Made by a program: the position numbers and the translations under genes. Shown here piece by piece: positions 27,723-64,000 of a DNA stretch of 64,000 nt. Position 1 is the stretch's first letter; every line of letters starts with the position of its first letter. This DNA comes from Tragulus kanchil (lineage: Eukaryota; Chordata; Mammalia; Artiodactyla; Tragulidae). The stretch lies in contig JAIOJX010000025.1 in the NCBI GenBank assembly GCA_022376925.1, forward strand, positions 188,418,801 through 188,482,800. The letters run 5' to 3'. The notes below the pieces were generated by a model. It worked only from the letters and a program-made list of their open reading frames with translations, made no database searches and had not been told where the DNA came from.

Positions 27723-29504
27723 AGGTTCGTATGGAAGCCGCCCGCGGGCCCCAGTGCCGTGTGCAGGCGGGAAGCCACCCTCCCGTGCCAGTGGGCACCG
27801 CGCGCAGGTGGGGTTGGTTTCGCCATGCCTGCGGTCTGGCTGAGCCACTCTCACCAAGAGTCCCTGCTGCCACAGTGCTGTCCGGGGAAGGACCCGGGGC
27901 TGCCTCGAGGGCTGGACTGGCCTGCAGGCCGCACACCAAGCATGAGTGGCAGGAACTCACCTTCCCTGTGTGCTCAGTGAAGACCTGCCTCCACAGAAAG
28001 GGCGGAGTAAGGAGACAGGCAGTGACAACGGGGGCAAGGCCCGCAGCGACCCCCACTGGGTGCAGATGGCAGCAAAGAGCCCGTCACCCACCAACAGCTC
28101 GGCCCGAGTCCCCGTGGGCCTGATGTGCGGCATGTGTACGCAGGGCGCAGGGAGACCCCGCTCGGATGGCACTGCTGTCCTTGGCCCCCACGAGCAGAGC
28201 GTCGCAGCCTGGAGACCATGGTCTCTGGGATGTGGATCCAGGGCACGCGTCGGCGTGGGCACCGCAGGAAGCAGAACGCTGGACCGAGGCTGGAAGCTGT
28301 AGAGGCCAGAACCAGCAAGAAGCCGGGCAGACTGAGGGCCAGGGAACGGCCAGAAGGGGCCAAGCAGAGAACCGGGGTGAGGGAGCGGTCAGCTTCTTGA
28401 CTTGAGAAGACGCCTCATAGGGGAGTACCATAAAGAAGGCTGAGCACTGAACAACAGATGCTTTTGAACTGTGGCGCTGGAGAAGACGCCAAGAGTCCCC
28501 TGGACAGCAAGGACATCAAACCAGCCCGTCCTAAAGGCAATCCAGCCTGAATACTCCCTGGAAGGAGGGAGGCTGAAGCCGAAGCTCCGGTGCTTTGGCC
28601 GCCGGCTGAGAAGAGCCGACTCCCTGAAAGACCCTGATGCTGGGAAGACGGAGGGCAGGAGACAGGCTGAGGGGGCCGGATGGCATCGCTGACTCGATGG
28701 CGGGAGTTAGAGCAGGCTCCGGCAGACGGGGAAGCACAGGGAAGCCTGGGTGCCGCAGCCCAGGGCTGCAGAACTCGACACGACTGGGCGACGGAGCAAG
28801 AGTGTCTGCAGCAGGTTCGTATGGAAGCCGCCCGCGGGCCCCAGTGCCGTGTGCAGGCGGGAAGCCACCCTCCCGTGCCAGTGGGCACCGCGCGCAGGTG
28901 GGGTTGGTTTCGCCATGCCTGCGGTCTGGCTGAGCCACTCTCACCAAGAGTCCCTGCTGCCACAGTGCTGTCCGGGGAAGGACCCGGGGCTGCCTCGAGG
29001 GCTGGACTGGCCTGCAGGCCGCACACCAAGCATGAGTGGCAGGAACTCACCTTCCCTGTGTGCTCAGTGAAGACCTGCCTCCACAGAAAGGGCGGAGTAA
29101 GGAGACAGGCAGTGACAACGGGGGCAAGGCCCGCAGCGACCCCCACTGGGTGCAGATGGCAGCAAAGAGCCCGTCACCCACCAACAGCTCGGCCCGAGTC
29201 CCCGTGGGCCTGATGTGCGGCATGTGTACGCAGGGCGCAGGGAGACCCCGCTCGGATGGCACTGCTGTCCTTGGCCCCCACGAAGCAGAGCGTCGCAGCC
29301 TGGAGACCATGGTCTCTGGGATGTGGATCCAGGGCACGCGGTCGGCGTGGGCACCGGCAGGGAAGCAGAACGCTGGACCGAGGCTGGAAGCTGTAGAGGC
29401 CAGAACCAGCAAGAAGCCGGGCAGACTGAGGGCCAGGGAGGAAGGCAGGGAACCCAGAAGGCCGGGCCAACAGCAGAGAACCGGCGTGAGGGAGCGGTCA
29501 GCAG
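27336..29504. repeat. Tandem duplication 5 (offset 1090-1091 bp, more at the end)
   Basis: Copy 1 is 27336-28393 and copy 2 28427-29504, in the UVSSA-MAEA intergenic region. It includes part of a BovB LINE. A 33-bp junction piece (28394-28426) fits neither copy. The last ~200 bp of copy 1 has many missing bases relative to copy 2. Confidence 0.95.
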
Positions 29505-30099
29505 AGGCCACGGAGCCCACCCCAGTCCTCACAGGCGATGTCTGCAGGACGACGGGGACAGAGGTTAGCAGCTCAGAGCTCGCCCAGGCTGGGCACCAGG
29601 CACCTGGTGGAGCGGCGGCCCTGCCCTCTCCAGCTTGGGACGGCCGCAGCTGCCTCGGAGCTCCCTTTGGCCACAGTGGCAGCAGCTGTGCTGATTAAGA
29701 AGAATTTTCCAAAGGAAACTGAGCTGCTCTTGGACTGCGGGGGCCAAAGCAGTAGGCAGAGGGGCCCGTGAGGTCCCCGAGTCCTAAACCTGAACCCCTG
29801 GGGCGCCACCCCTGTGGACAGTTAGCAGGCAGGTCTGAGCAGCTGCCCCTCTTCCCGCTTGGCAGGGAACACTTAAGATGCCACAAAGAACCCCAGAGGG
29901 TCCCCAGGACAGGGTGCTGCTCGAGGGCGGCATGAGCCCGCGGGGGCCCTGGGGCAGGGTGAGCTTGAGCTCACGGAGTGGAGTTCTCGGGCAACCCTGG
30001 GCCCAGCCTGACCCACGCAGGGCAGCAGACGCCACCCACGGGGTCGGACCTGCGCAGCCTCTGCCGCCGCGTGTGCAACGGAAAGTAGAAACTCTATTC

Positions 30100-30873
30100 T
30101 AGAGTCTTAACGTTTACAGTTTATTAACTAATCAACATCAACATGCAAAAATAAGCGCTGAATACAAACCTCTACCATACGCTTTCATGTAAACTACGAG
30201 GGCTCATCTGATCTGAAAAGTCACCGGTGTTCCTCCCACTGAGCTACTGGCTTCAGCAATGACAGCGTTTAGAGCTGCCGTCGTGGAGCCGCCGGCAAGG
30301 CCTCTGCAGACGCCGGTCCAGTGGATTCCACGAGATACATTCTCAGGCAGGAGAGGCGGCGGCACGTGGGACGTCCCTCTGGACCTACACGCCCCACTGC
30401 GGCCCCGCGTGCGGCCCGGGCAGGCGGCGGCCTGGCGGCCAGCCCCCGTGGTCACGGTGCTGGCGTCCCGACAGCAGCTCTACAGAGAAGCGCTGGGTCC
30501 CCCGTGGCACCGCGTCGCCGCAGGTCGGTCTGGCGTGGCCACCACGGCTCCCGGGCCACGGTCAGGGACGAGTCCGCCCCCCGGGGTTCTGCGTCAGCAG
30601 AAGGGAGAGAACTGCGAGAACACAGGGAAGGAATCCGTTCCCGTCGTGAAAGGTTCCAGCCTCCCTCCATGTGGTCAGTCTACACAGAAGTTTCTCTGAA
30701 AGGTAAGTGCGCTTCAGAAGCGTCAACAGCTGACACGTCTCAACGTCGAGGGCTCACTTGTTACATTTTTCTTCCTCTCTTCCCAGGAGTGTTGTCGTTG
30801 CTCACTGATCTTTGGTCGCAGAAACAGAAAGGCAGGTAGGCAAGGGCCCCAGGCCGACCGGCGCGGCCACCGC
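30100..30873 (-). other. MAEA: MAEA 3' UTR
   Basis: The roughly 770 bp between the stop codon and the first downstream AATAAA hold no repeat that I recognise and no further MAEA coding similarity. The cleavage point is estimated at 10-25 bp past the signal. Confidence 0.65.
30120..30125 (-). terminator. MAEA: MAEA poly(A) signal AATAAA
   Basis: TTTATT on the plus strand reads AATAAA on the gene strand, in an AT-rich patch about 750 bp after the MAEA stop. It is the only canonical signal I noticed in that interval. Confidence 0.65.
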
Positions 30874-56664
<25,791 letters not shown>

Positions 56665-57092
56665 CTTGGATCGGCCAAAACATTAGTGGGCGGAGGGGAT
56701 GCGCGAAGCGCTGCACGCCGGGTAGTGACGTAGAGGGGCGGGGCGGGTCTACCTCTGCACCAATCGCGTCCGCCCCTCGTTCTGCGGAGGAAGAAGGCGC
56801 GGCCACGGGGTGCACGCCGAGAGGCGTCTGCCCCACCCAATCACCGTCGGCCTTTCTCTCGTTCAGCCAATCAACGGGAAGTCCGGCTTGGCGGTACCTT
56901 GAACTCTAGGCGGGGCAGGACGACTTCCGTCCTAGCTGCTAACCCGGTCCCTGTGGCCCTGGTCCTAGAGCTGGGTGTCTAGAGTGCCCCCAGGAGGAGA
57001 GGGTGAGGGTCCCGCGAGGAGGACAGCCGTGGGGATCACTGGCCTCTCCTGGGGCAGCCGTTGAAAGCTGTGATCTCCCTCCCTCCTGGTTA

Positions 57093-57682
57093 GAACAGCG
57101 AGGAGATCAAACCAGTCAATCCGGGCGTCCCTGGTGGTCCAGTGGGTAAGGACACCGCCTTGCAGTGCAAGGGACGACGGTTCGATCCCTGGCCTGGGAA
57201 GACCCCACGTGCCGCGGAGCGACTGGACCGATGTGTCCAATTACCCAGAGCCAGTGCTCCGACAACAGAGGCCACTGCAATACGGGCCAAAGAACAAAGA
57301 TGGATGAAAATAGATAAATGAAAGACCAGTAGAAGTGGCCCACCCGCGCCCCCCCCCCTCCAAAAATCCCCCAGTCAGTCCTAAAGGAAATCCACCATGA
57401 ATATTTACTGGAAGAACTGATGCTGAAGCTGAAGCTCCAGTACTTTGGCCACCTGATGCAAAGAGCTGACTCATTGCAAAAGACCCTGTAGCTGGGAAGG
57501 ATTGAGAGCAAGAGGAGAAGGGGATGACGGGATGAGATGGCCGGATGGCATCACCGGCTCAGTGAACATCAGTTTGGGCAAACTCCGGGAGATAGTGAAG
57601 GACAGGGAAGCCTGACCTGCGGCAGCCCATGGGGTTCCAAAGAGTCAGACACAACTGGGCAACTGAACAGTAGCAGCAGCCA
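57093..57682 (+). mobile_element. BovB LINE 3' end interrupted by a SINE
   Basis: BovB text (GAGGAGATCAAACCAGTCAA) stops at about 57122 and resumes at about 57367 with CAGTCAGTCCTAAAGGAAAT, continuing through ACTTTGGCCACCTGATGC to GACACAACTGGGCAACTGAA. The gap holds a SINE, so the LINE is the older insertion. Confidence 0.85.
57122..57366 (+). mobile_element. tRNA-derived SINE nested in BovB
   Basis: Starts GGGCGTCCCTGGTGGTCCAG, with the B-box-like GGTTCGATCCC and the GGGCCAAAGAACAAAGATGG block near the 3' end. The flanking CCAGTCAATCC and CCAGTCAGTCC are a near-perfect target-site duplication. Confidence 0.88.
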
Positions 57683-58548
57683 GGCAGCGATCCTGCCGCG
57701 CCAGAATGCCTGCACGCCGCTAGTGCCTGTCAGGCGGCTGCTCCGCAGAGGAGTGCCGCTGGAGCCTGAGGCAGGGCCGCAGGTTTCCTTTGGGGAGGAG
57801 GAGAGGTGGAGGTTCTGAACTGGTTAAGGACAGAGGCGTCCACTGTGTTAACGAGGCCCTGATGCCAGTGTCCCTGGTATCCACACCAACTCGACTTTCC
57901 TTTCCAACACTTCATATGCTTATTCCCTTTTAGTCCTTTTAAAAATAGAAATTAAGTTTCACTAGAAGAGTTTCAAGCCACATTTCACACCCCTAAAATG
58001 ATTTTTTAAGGAAACATGACATTTAGCACTAAAAACACACACACCTATGGTGACACAAGAAAGCCACTGTCGCAGAGGGAGCTGCTTGGACCCGCTACCC
58101 CATCTCCACCAGTTTCAACCCCCCCCCCCCCCCTGCCTCCCCATGCCCTGCAGCATTCTAGAAAAATACTGGTGATGACAGAACCACAAGAGGATGAGAA
58201 GCTTCCTGTCCTGGATAAACCAAGTTCACTTCCTGGAACCTGACCACATCAGCCTGACGAAATGTGTCAAGGTAATTGAAGCCTGTGCAGCTCAAGACTA
58301 AGCAAGCCTGTTAGCTATAATAATCGACAGGCAGTTTTTTCACTGGCAGAAGAGGAACAGCGGAGGAACTACACTTCGGAATGCACCAGCAAGGGCAGAC
58401 CACAGGAAAGTCCAGGGAACAAGAGAAAAGGGGGATCTAGGAGGGGCTCTGATAGCCAAGGAGTCCACTGGAGGAGCTAGGGTTGGGAGGAGAGCAGAGC
58501 ATGGAGGCTTCCCTTAGCTGAGCTGCTGCAGTCTCTAATTGGGGGTCT

Positions 58549-58760
58549 ATGTGTGTGCTAAGTCGCTTCAGTCATGACCATCTCTTCGCGACTCTCTGGT
58601 CTGCAGCCCACCAGATTCCTCTGTCCATGGGATTTTCCAGTGGATTTCCATACCCTCTTTCAGGGGCTCTTCCTTTTACCCAGGAACTGAATCCATGCTT
58701 CTTGCATCTCCTGCATTTGGCAAGTGGGTTCTTTACCACTAGCACCACCTGGGAAGCCCA
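58549..58760 (+). mobile_element. Bov-A SINE monomer (repeated at 59637-59848)
   Basis: GTGTGCTAAGTCGCTTCAGT, CCACCAGATTCCTCTGTCCA, TGCATTTGGCAAGTGGG and CACCTGGGAAGCCC are in the Bov-A order. The second copy is due to duplication 8. Confidence 0.85.
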
Positions 58761-58960
58761 CAGTGGAATATTAACCATAAAAAGAATGAAGTTTTTCCAT
58801 TTGCAACAATAGGCTAAGTGAAATGTCAAAGACAAATACAGTATGATAGCACTTACGTGTGGAGTCTAAAGAATAAAACAAGCAAATGCATATAACAGCA
58901 ACAGACTCGCAGGTATAGAGAACAACTGTGGTTACCAGTGGGGAGAGGGAGGTGGGGAGG
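58761..58960 (+). mobile_element. LINE-1 3'-end fragment (repeated at 59849-60048)
   Basis: GTGGAATATTAACCATAAAA, AGACAAATACAGTATGATAG and GAGTCTAAAGAATAAAAC follow the sense strand of the L1 ORF2/3' UTR boundary. Confidence 0.7.
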
Positions 58961-60936
58961 GGTGAGATAGGGCAGTGGGAGAGAGGGTTATTCTGGAATT
59001 ACGTGGAGTCATGTGGGAACGTGTGATGACTGGGAAGCACTGAAGAATCTTTCATTCAGTACAAAGGTTGCATTAATTACAAAAGAAAGAATAACCTTTC
59101 CCCCAAAAGGAAACATGACATTTAGCACTAAAACACACACACCTATGGTGACACAAGAAAGCCACTGTCGCAGAGGGAGCTGCTTGGACCCGCTACCCCA
59201 TCTCCACCAGTTTCAACCCCCTGCCTCCCCATACCCTGCAGCATTCTAGAAAAATACTGGTGATGACAGAACCACAAGAGGATGAGAAGCTTCCTGTCCT
59301 GGATAAACCAAGTTCACTTCCTGGAACCTGACCACATCAGCCTGACGAAATGTGTCAAGGTAATTGAAGCCTGTGCAGCTCAAGACTAAGCAAGCCTGTT
59401 AGCTATAATAATCGACAGGCAGTTTTTTCACTGGCAGAAGAGGAACAGCGGAGGAACTACACTTCGGAATGCACCAGCAAGGGCAGACCACAGGAAAGTC
59501 CAGGGAACAAGAGAAAAGGGGGATCTAGGAGGGGCTCTGATAGCCAAGGAGTCCACTGGAGGAGCTAGGGTTGGGAGGAGAGCAGAGCATGGAGGCTTCC
59601 CTTAGCTGAGCTGCTGCAGTCTCTAATTGGGGGTCTATGTGTGTGCTAAGTCGCTTCAGTCATGACCATCTCTTCGCGACTCTCTGGTCTGCAGCCCACC
59701 AGATTCCTCTGTCCATGGGATTTTCCAGTGGATTTCCATACCCTCTTTCAGGGGCTCTTCCTTTTACCCAGGAACTGAATCCATGCTTCTTGCATCTCCT
59801 GCATTTGGCAAGTGGGTTCTTTACCACTAGCACCACCTGGGAAGCCCACAGTGGAATATTAACCATAAAAAGAATGAAGTTTTTCCATTTGCAACAATAG
59901 GCTAAGTGAAATGTCAAAGACAAATACAGTATGATAGCACTTACGTGTGGAGTCTAAAGAATAAAACAAGCAAATGCATATAACAGCAACAGACTCGCAG
60001 GTATAGAGAACAACTGTGGTTACCAGTGGGGAGAGGGAGGTGGGGAGGGGTGAGATAGGGCAGTGGGAGAGAGGGTTATTCTGGAATTACGTGGAGTCAT
60101 GTGGGAACGTGTGATGACTGGGAAGCACTGAAGAATCTTTCATTCAGTACAAAGGTTGCATTAATTACAAAAGAAAGAATAACCTACACACTCTTTGGAC
60201 TTACCAAGATAACAGTAAAGGGAAGCAGAAAGAAAGAATACAGAAAAATTTTAAAGTTACCTTTTTTTACAATGGTAGAAGCGATATATGAATGCAGAAT
60301 ATGGCTGTTCAAAAAATAAAACTGATAATCCTACTAGCTGACCACTTTGTTTAAAAAGAAAAAGAAGCAAGATGACGGTAAGAAATTACAACAGAGAGAC
60401 GCTAAGAAAAGAATTGCAGGAGCCGTAGAAACTCAGAAACTTCTGAGAACGAGCAGAGCCCTGCCTTGCACCCAGTCAGTCCATCAGAGGCACTCGCACG
60501 ACACGTGGGTATTTTCATCTGGCTTCTACCATCAAACAAGCCTGCAAGGTCCACCCCGTCCACCCGTCAGCAGATTATTCCTGCGTGTGGCCAGCAGATG
60601 GCTTGTCCGTCCTGGCCAGGCGGGTGTTGGGCTCTTTCCAGCTGGACATTCCCTCCGAGCACGGCTGCGCCCCAGCCCTCGGCTCTCTGGGAGTGTGTCT
60701 GGGACAGAATCACTGGTCATGGCTGGGGGCGTTGGGAGAGGGCGGTTAACTTTACCAGAAACTGCTAAACTGCTTTCCAAAGTGCTCCAGCGTATAATCC
60801 CACCAGCAGGAGACAGTTCCAGTTCCCAATCCTCGCCTTTTCCGCTTTAGTTGTCTCAATGTGTGTGGTTGAAATTGACGTTTCACCTGACTGGTGACCT
60901 TGAGCCTCTCGCCACGTGATGGCTGCTGCACGCGTG

Positions 60937-61066
60937 TGAGCGTGCTCGTCGCTCAGTCCTGTCCGACTCCACGCCACCCCATGCAGGGCAGCCCCAGGCT
61001 CCGCTGTCCACGGGACTCTCCAGGCAGGAATGCTGGAGTGGCCGCCATGCCCTCCTCCAGGGTTCA
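60937..61066 (+). mobile_element. Bov-A SINE fragment
   Basis: GAGCGTGCTCGTCGCTCAGT, CCTGTCCGACTCCACGCC, GGACTCTCCAGGCAGGAATG and CCCTCCTCCAGGG match the Bov-A 5' half. It is 3'-truncated inside the L1. Confidence 0.8.
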
Positions 61067-61746
61067 TGCACAGACGTTCGTGGACTGGCTATTTAAACGG
61101 CATGCTTCTGTTTAAACTATCCGTCTTTTCATCATTGATTTGCACAGATTATTCTGAGTTCTTTGTGTATTATGGATATAAGCCTTTTCTCAGATATATG
61201 TTTTGTGATATTTTCTTCCCCATCTCCTTGGCTTTTTAATTTATTGAATTTGCCTTTCAAGGAGCAGATAATGTTAATTTTAATAAGTTTAGTGTGTCTG
61301 TTTTTTTCTTTTATGGAGCATGGTTTTTGTTTCTTATCTAGAAACATTTGACGACCTGTGAGATAAAACACCCTAATTCTGGAAGTTGGATAACTTTAGT
61401 TTTCACATCAAGGCTTATGTTCCACCTTGAATTAATCTGTGAGGCAGCAACCAGGGCTTATTCCGTACAGACACGGGGGGCGGGGCGCGGAGGTGTCCTA
61501 CACAGCGTGTATAAAACACTTCCCTCCCCATGCAATTGCATGGGCAGCTTTGTATAAGATCGAGCCATGGTTTTTTTGCTGGCCTGTTCCTGGAGTCTTT
61601 ATTGAGTTCCACTGACTGCTTGGTCTATTCCTACAGCAAACCACGCTGTCCTGATTTCTGCCACTTTGTAATAGTAAGTCCTGAAATCATAGAGTGCAGG
61701 CCCTCCAACATTCTCCATTTTCTTCAAGATTGTCTTGGCTACTTTA

Positions 61747-62060
61747 GGGCTTCCCTGGTGGCTCAGTGGTAAGGAAGCCGCCTGCCAATACAGGATGCAG
61801 CCCCTGATCTGGGAGGATCTCACATTGTGGGGAGCAGTGAAGCCCGTGCACCACACCGCTGCTGAGCCCGCACGCAGGAGCCCAGCAGCCACAGCCTCCA
61901 AAGCCCCTGTACCCTGGAGCTCAGGCTCTGCAGCAGGAGAGGCCACCCAGTGTGAAGGCTGCTCATGGTACCTAGGGACCCAGCCCTGCTCTCCGCCGCT
62001 AGAGAAGGGCCCAGGGAGCAGCAGAAGATCCAACACAGACTAAATGAATAATTCATTATT
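61747..62060 (+). mobile_element. CHR-2-type SINE nested in LINE-1
   Basis: Starts GGGCTTCCCTGGTGGCTCAG, then CGCCTGCCAATACAGGATGC and repeated GAGCCC-type units, ending near an AT-rich AATGAATAATTCATTATTTA. The surrounding L1 text continues on both sides. Confidence 0.8.
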
Positions 62061-62691
62061 TAAAAGAAAGATCATCTTGGCGATTTTAGAGTCTTTTTGT
62101 TTCCATTTACATTTTATTATAAATTTGTCAATTTCTAAAAGAAATAGTCCTGTTGGGGATTTGATTTCAAGTGCACTGAATTTACAGACCTATTTGGGGG
62201 ATGACTGACACCTTGAATATACCGAATCTTCTGAACCGTGACTAAGGCACTGCTTTCCCACTATTCAGGTCGTCTTTCCCTCCAAAGTGTTGTGAGTACT
62301 GTAGGCTGAATGTTTGCGTCCCGGGCTGGCAGTGGGGGCAGGGCAAACTCAGCTGACGTCTCCTAACCTCCCTCTCCTGCCTCCGGTCAGTCCATCTCAG
62401 GGCCGCAGAATGTTGTCCAGCCCTTCGTGTGGCCTGCTGGTGGCCCAGCCCTCCCAGGGAGGGTGGCCCTTACTGCCTCAGCCCAGGTGGAGACTCAGAG
62501 CCCCTCGTAAACCCTCTGCCGGGGGCTCACTTTCCAGGGCGGCCACTTACTCCATCTGTGGCTAGAACACAGATGGACGCGAGTGTGCACAGGACCTCCC
62601 ATGATCCATAACTTCTGTTAACACCCTTCTCATTCCAAATAGTTATTGTTCTCTTGTTTTTCATTTTTTTTTAATAAAAAGGACATGTCTG

Positions 62692-62953
62692 GGCTTCCCT
62701 GGTGGTCCAGTGGGTAAGGACACCGCCTTGCAGTACAAGGGGCGCCGGTTTGATCCCTGTCCTGGGAAGATCTCACGTGCCGCGGAGCGGCCGGACCGAT
62801 GTGTCCAACGACCGAGCTGGAGCTCTGGAGTGCATGCGCCCAGAGCCGGTACCCTGCAACGAGAGAGGCCACTGCGATGGGAGGCCCACACGGGCCAAAG
62901 AACAAAGATGGAAGAAAATAAATAGATGAAAAACCAATAGAAGTGGTCAAAAA
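62692..62953 (+). mobile_element. tRNA-derived SINE, young-looking, with target-site duplication
   Basis: Flanked by a perfect 16-bp direct repeat AAAAAGGACATGTCTG at 62676-62691 and 62954-62969. It has the same body as the SINE at 63175-63479 and ends in an A-run. Confidence 0.92.
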
Positions 62954-63094
62954 AAAAAGGACATGTCTGCCAGAAGTTTGCATAGTTTTTAAAGACCAAA
63001 CTCTAACTGGCTAACTTATATACATCTACTGCTTTTATAGATCAAAACTTGAAAAATACCAACAATTTTTTTTGGGAGTTCAAACTAACATCAA

Positions 63095-64000
63095 TTTCAC
63101 TTTTAAAAAGATACTCTTTTTTTTTTTTTTTTTTTTAAGGGTGGCTTTAAGTTCATAGCAAAACTGAGAGGAAGGGCTTCCCTGGTGGTCCAGTGGGTAA
63201 GGACACCGCCTTGCAGTGCAAGGGGCGCCGGTTCGATCCCTGGCCTGGGAAGATCCCACGTGCCATGGAGCGGCTGGACCCATGTGTCCAATTACCGAGC
63301 CGGAGCTCTGGAGCGCATGCACCCACAGCTGGTGCTCTGCGACAACAGAGGCCACCGTGATGGGAGGCCCACAGGAGCCAAAGAACAGAGACGGATGAAA
63401 ATGGACAAATGAAAGACCAATAGAAGTGGCCCGCCCGTTCCCCTCCCTCCCCATCCCCCCAAAAATAAATAAATAAATAAAAACTGAGAGGAAGATGTAG
63501 AGATTCCCATCCACCCTGTCACCACCCCCACACCCCTGCCATCAACAACCTGCCCCAACGGTACACTTGTCACAACTGATGAACCTCGGTGATGCGTCAT
63601 CACCCCAGGTGTTTACAGTGAGGCTCATCCTTGGTGTGCACCCCAGTGGGTGTCTGGGTAAGTGCACAGCGACGTGCACCCACCCCGTGGCATCGACACG
63701 GCCGTCTCGCCGCCCTGAAGCCCCTCCGTGCTCCGCTGTTCGTCCCTTCCTCCCCACAGACCGCCCGTCTTCTCTCTCCACAGTCTTGTCTTCCCAGATG
63801 TCATAGACTTGGAACCATTCAGTCTGTAGCCTTTTCAAGCTGGCCTCTTCCACTCAGTCACACGCATTTACACTTCCTCCATGTCTTTTCACGACTTGGT
63901 AGCTGATTTCTTTTGGGGGCTGAGCAGCACCTCATCGTCTGGACGCACCACCATTTATCAGTGCTTTCACCTGCTGAAGGACACCTTGGTTGTGTGCAGG
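63095..64000 (-). mobile_element. Old LINE-1 fragment, runs off the right edge
   Basis: Outside the nested SINE, the plus strand carries complements of L1 text: CACAACTGATGAACCTCGGT, CCTCCATGTCTTTTCACGAC, CACCTGCTGAAGGACACCTT. A poly(T) run is at about 63117-63136. The family looks mammal-wide and decayed. Confidence 0.7.
63175..63479 (+). mobile_element. tRNA-derived SINE, young-looking, with target-site duplication
   Basis: Flanked by a perfect 15-bp direct repeat AAAACTGAGAGGAAG at 63160-63174 and 63480-63494. It ends in a C-rich stretch and an (AAAT)n tail. It interrupts an old LINE-1 sequence. Confidence 0.92.

Larger units (their letters stand above)
25190..30099. other. Intergenic region between UVSSA promoter and MAEA 3' end
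   Basis: Holds a LINE remnant, a CHR-2 SINE, an L2 piece, an AT-rich stretch at 26.6-27.15 kb and the BovB LINE caught in duplication 5. The 29.5-30.1 kb part is unique-looking. No gene seen; true length is about 3.8 kb without the duplication. Confidence 0.65.
58008..60184. repeat. Tandem duplication 8 (offset 1099 falling to 1088 bp)
   Basis: Copy 1 is 58008-59096 and copy 2 59107-60184, upstream of MAEA. It includes a Bov-A SINE and a LINE-1 piece. A poly(C) run is 15 or more bases in copy 1 (about 58118) and 5 in copy 2. A short stretch (about 59097-59106) bridges the copies. Confidence 0.95.
60765..62240 (-). mobile_element. LINE-1 fragment with nested SINEs
   Basis: The plus strand shows complements of L1 text: TGCTTTCCAAAGTGCTCCAG, TTCTTTGTGTATTATGGATA, CCATGGTTTTTTTGCTGGCC and TTTGTCAATTTCTAAAAGAA. 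It is broken by a Bov-A piece (60937-61066) and a CHR SINE (61747-62060). Confidence 0.8.

Noticed and set aside
28394..28426. Novel insertion between the two BovB copies
   Set aside because: A 33-bp piece at a degraded junction is more likely low-quality contig-end sequence.
63175..63479. tRNA gene, from the A/B-box-like GGTTCGATCCC
   Set aside because: It is part of a tRNA-derived SINE with A-rich tail and target-site duplications; there is no complete cloverleaf.

Overview
This window is mammalian nuclear DNA, almost certainly from a pecoran ruminant (cattle, sheep, goat, antelope, deer or giraffe; the species cannot be fixed from sequence alone). BovB LINE tails, Bov-A SINE pieces and several tRNA-derived CHR/Bov-tA-type SINEs place it in Ruminantia. 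It is very GC-rich, like the gene-dense subtelomeric segment that matches human 4p16.3.

Two protein-coding genes lie head-to-tail on the minus strand, in the same relative order as human MAEA then UVSSA. MAEA (56664 to 30874) is complete: nine coding exons join in phase into a 396-residue protein, the human length. UVSSA (22894 to 2176) shows eleven coding exons, about 590 residues; its last exon or exons lie beyond the left edge. Most of these exons are only 76 to 331 bp, so they were placed by protein similarity plus splice-site phase. MAEA is the RING-like subunit of the CTLH/GID E3 ubiquitin ligase. UVSSA is the transcription-coupled repair factor that binds stalled RNA polymerase II and recruits TFIIH. 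They are neighbours but not known to work in one pathway.

Layout: 1-2175 UVSSA intron; 2176-22894 UVSSA coding exons and introns; 23.2-25.4 kb UVSSA CpG-island promoter (duplicated); 25.4-30.1 kb intergenic with a BovB LINE (partly duplicated); 30.1-56.7 kb MAEA; 56.1-56.95 kb MAEA promoter; 57-64 kb intergenic, packed with SINEs, LINE-1 and BovB.

The strongest unexpected signal is eight head-to-tail direct duplications of 0.86-1.14 kb, about 8.65 kb (13.5%) of extra sequence. Copies are nearly identical inside, but small indels pile up at the junctions and none includes a coding exon. This looks like unmerged contig ends, i.e. false duplication in the assembly, rather than biology. Real biological points of interest are a probable U12-type intron in MAEA, AT-rich islands with homeodomain-like motifs in UVSSA introns, a young-looking SINE subfamily with intact target-site duplications, a 5S rRNA pseudogene inside UVSSA, and a twin E-box/CCAAT promoter. 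I found no evidence of a new gene system.
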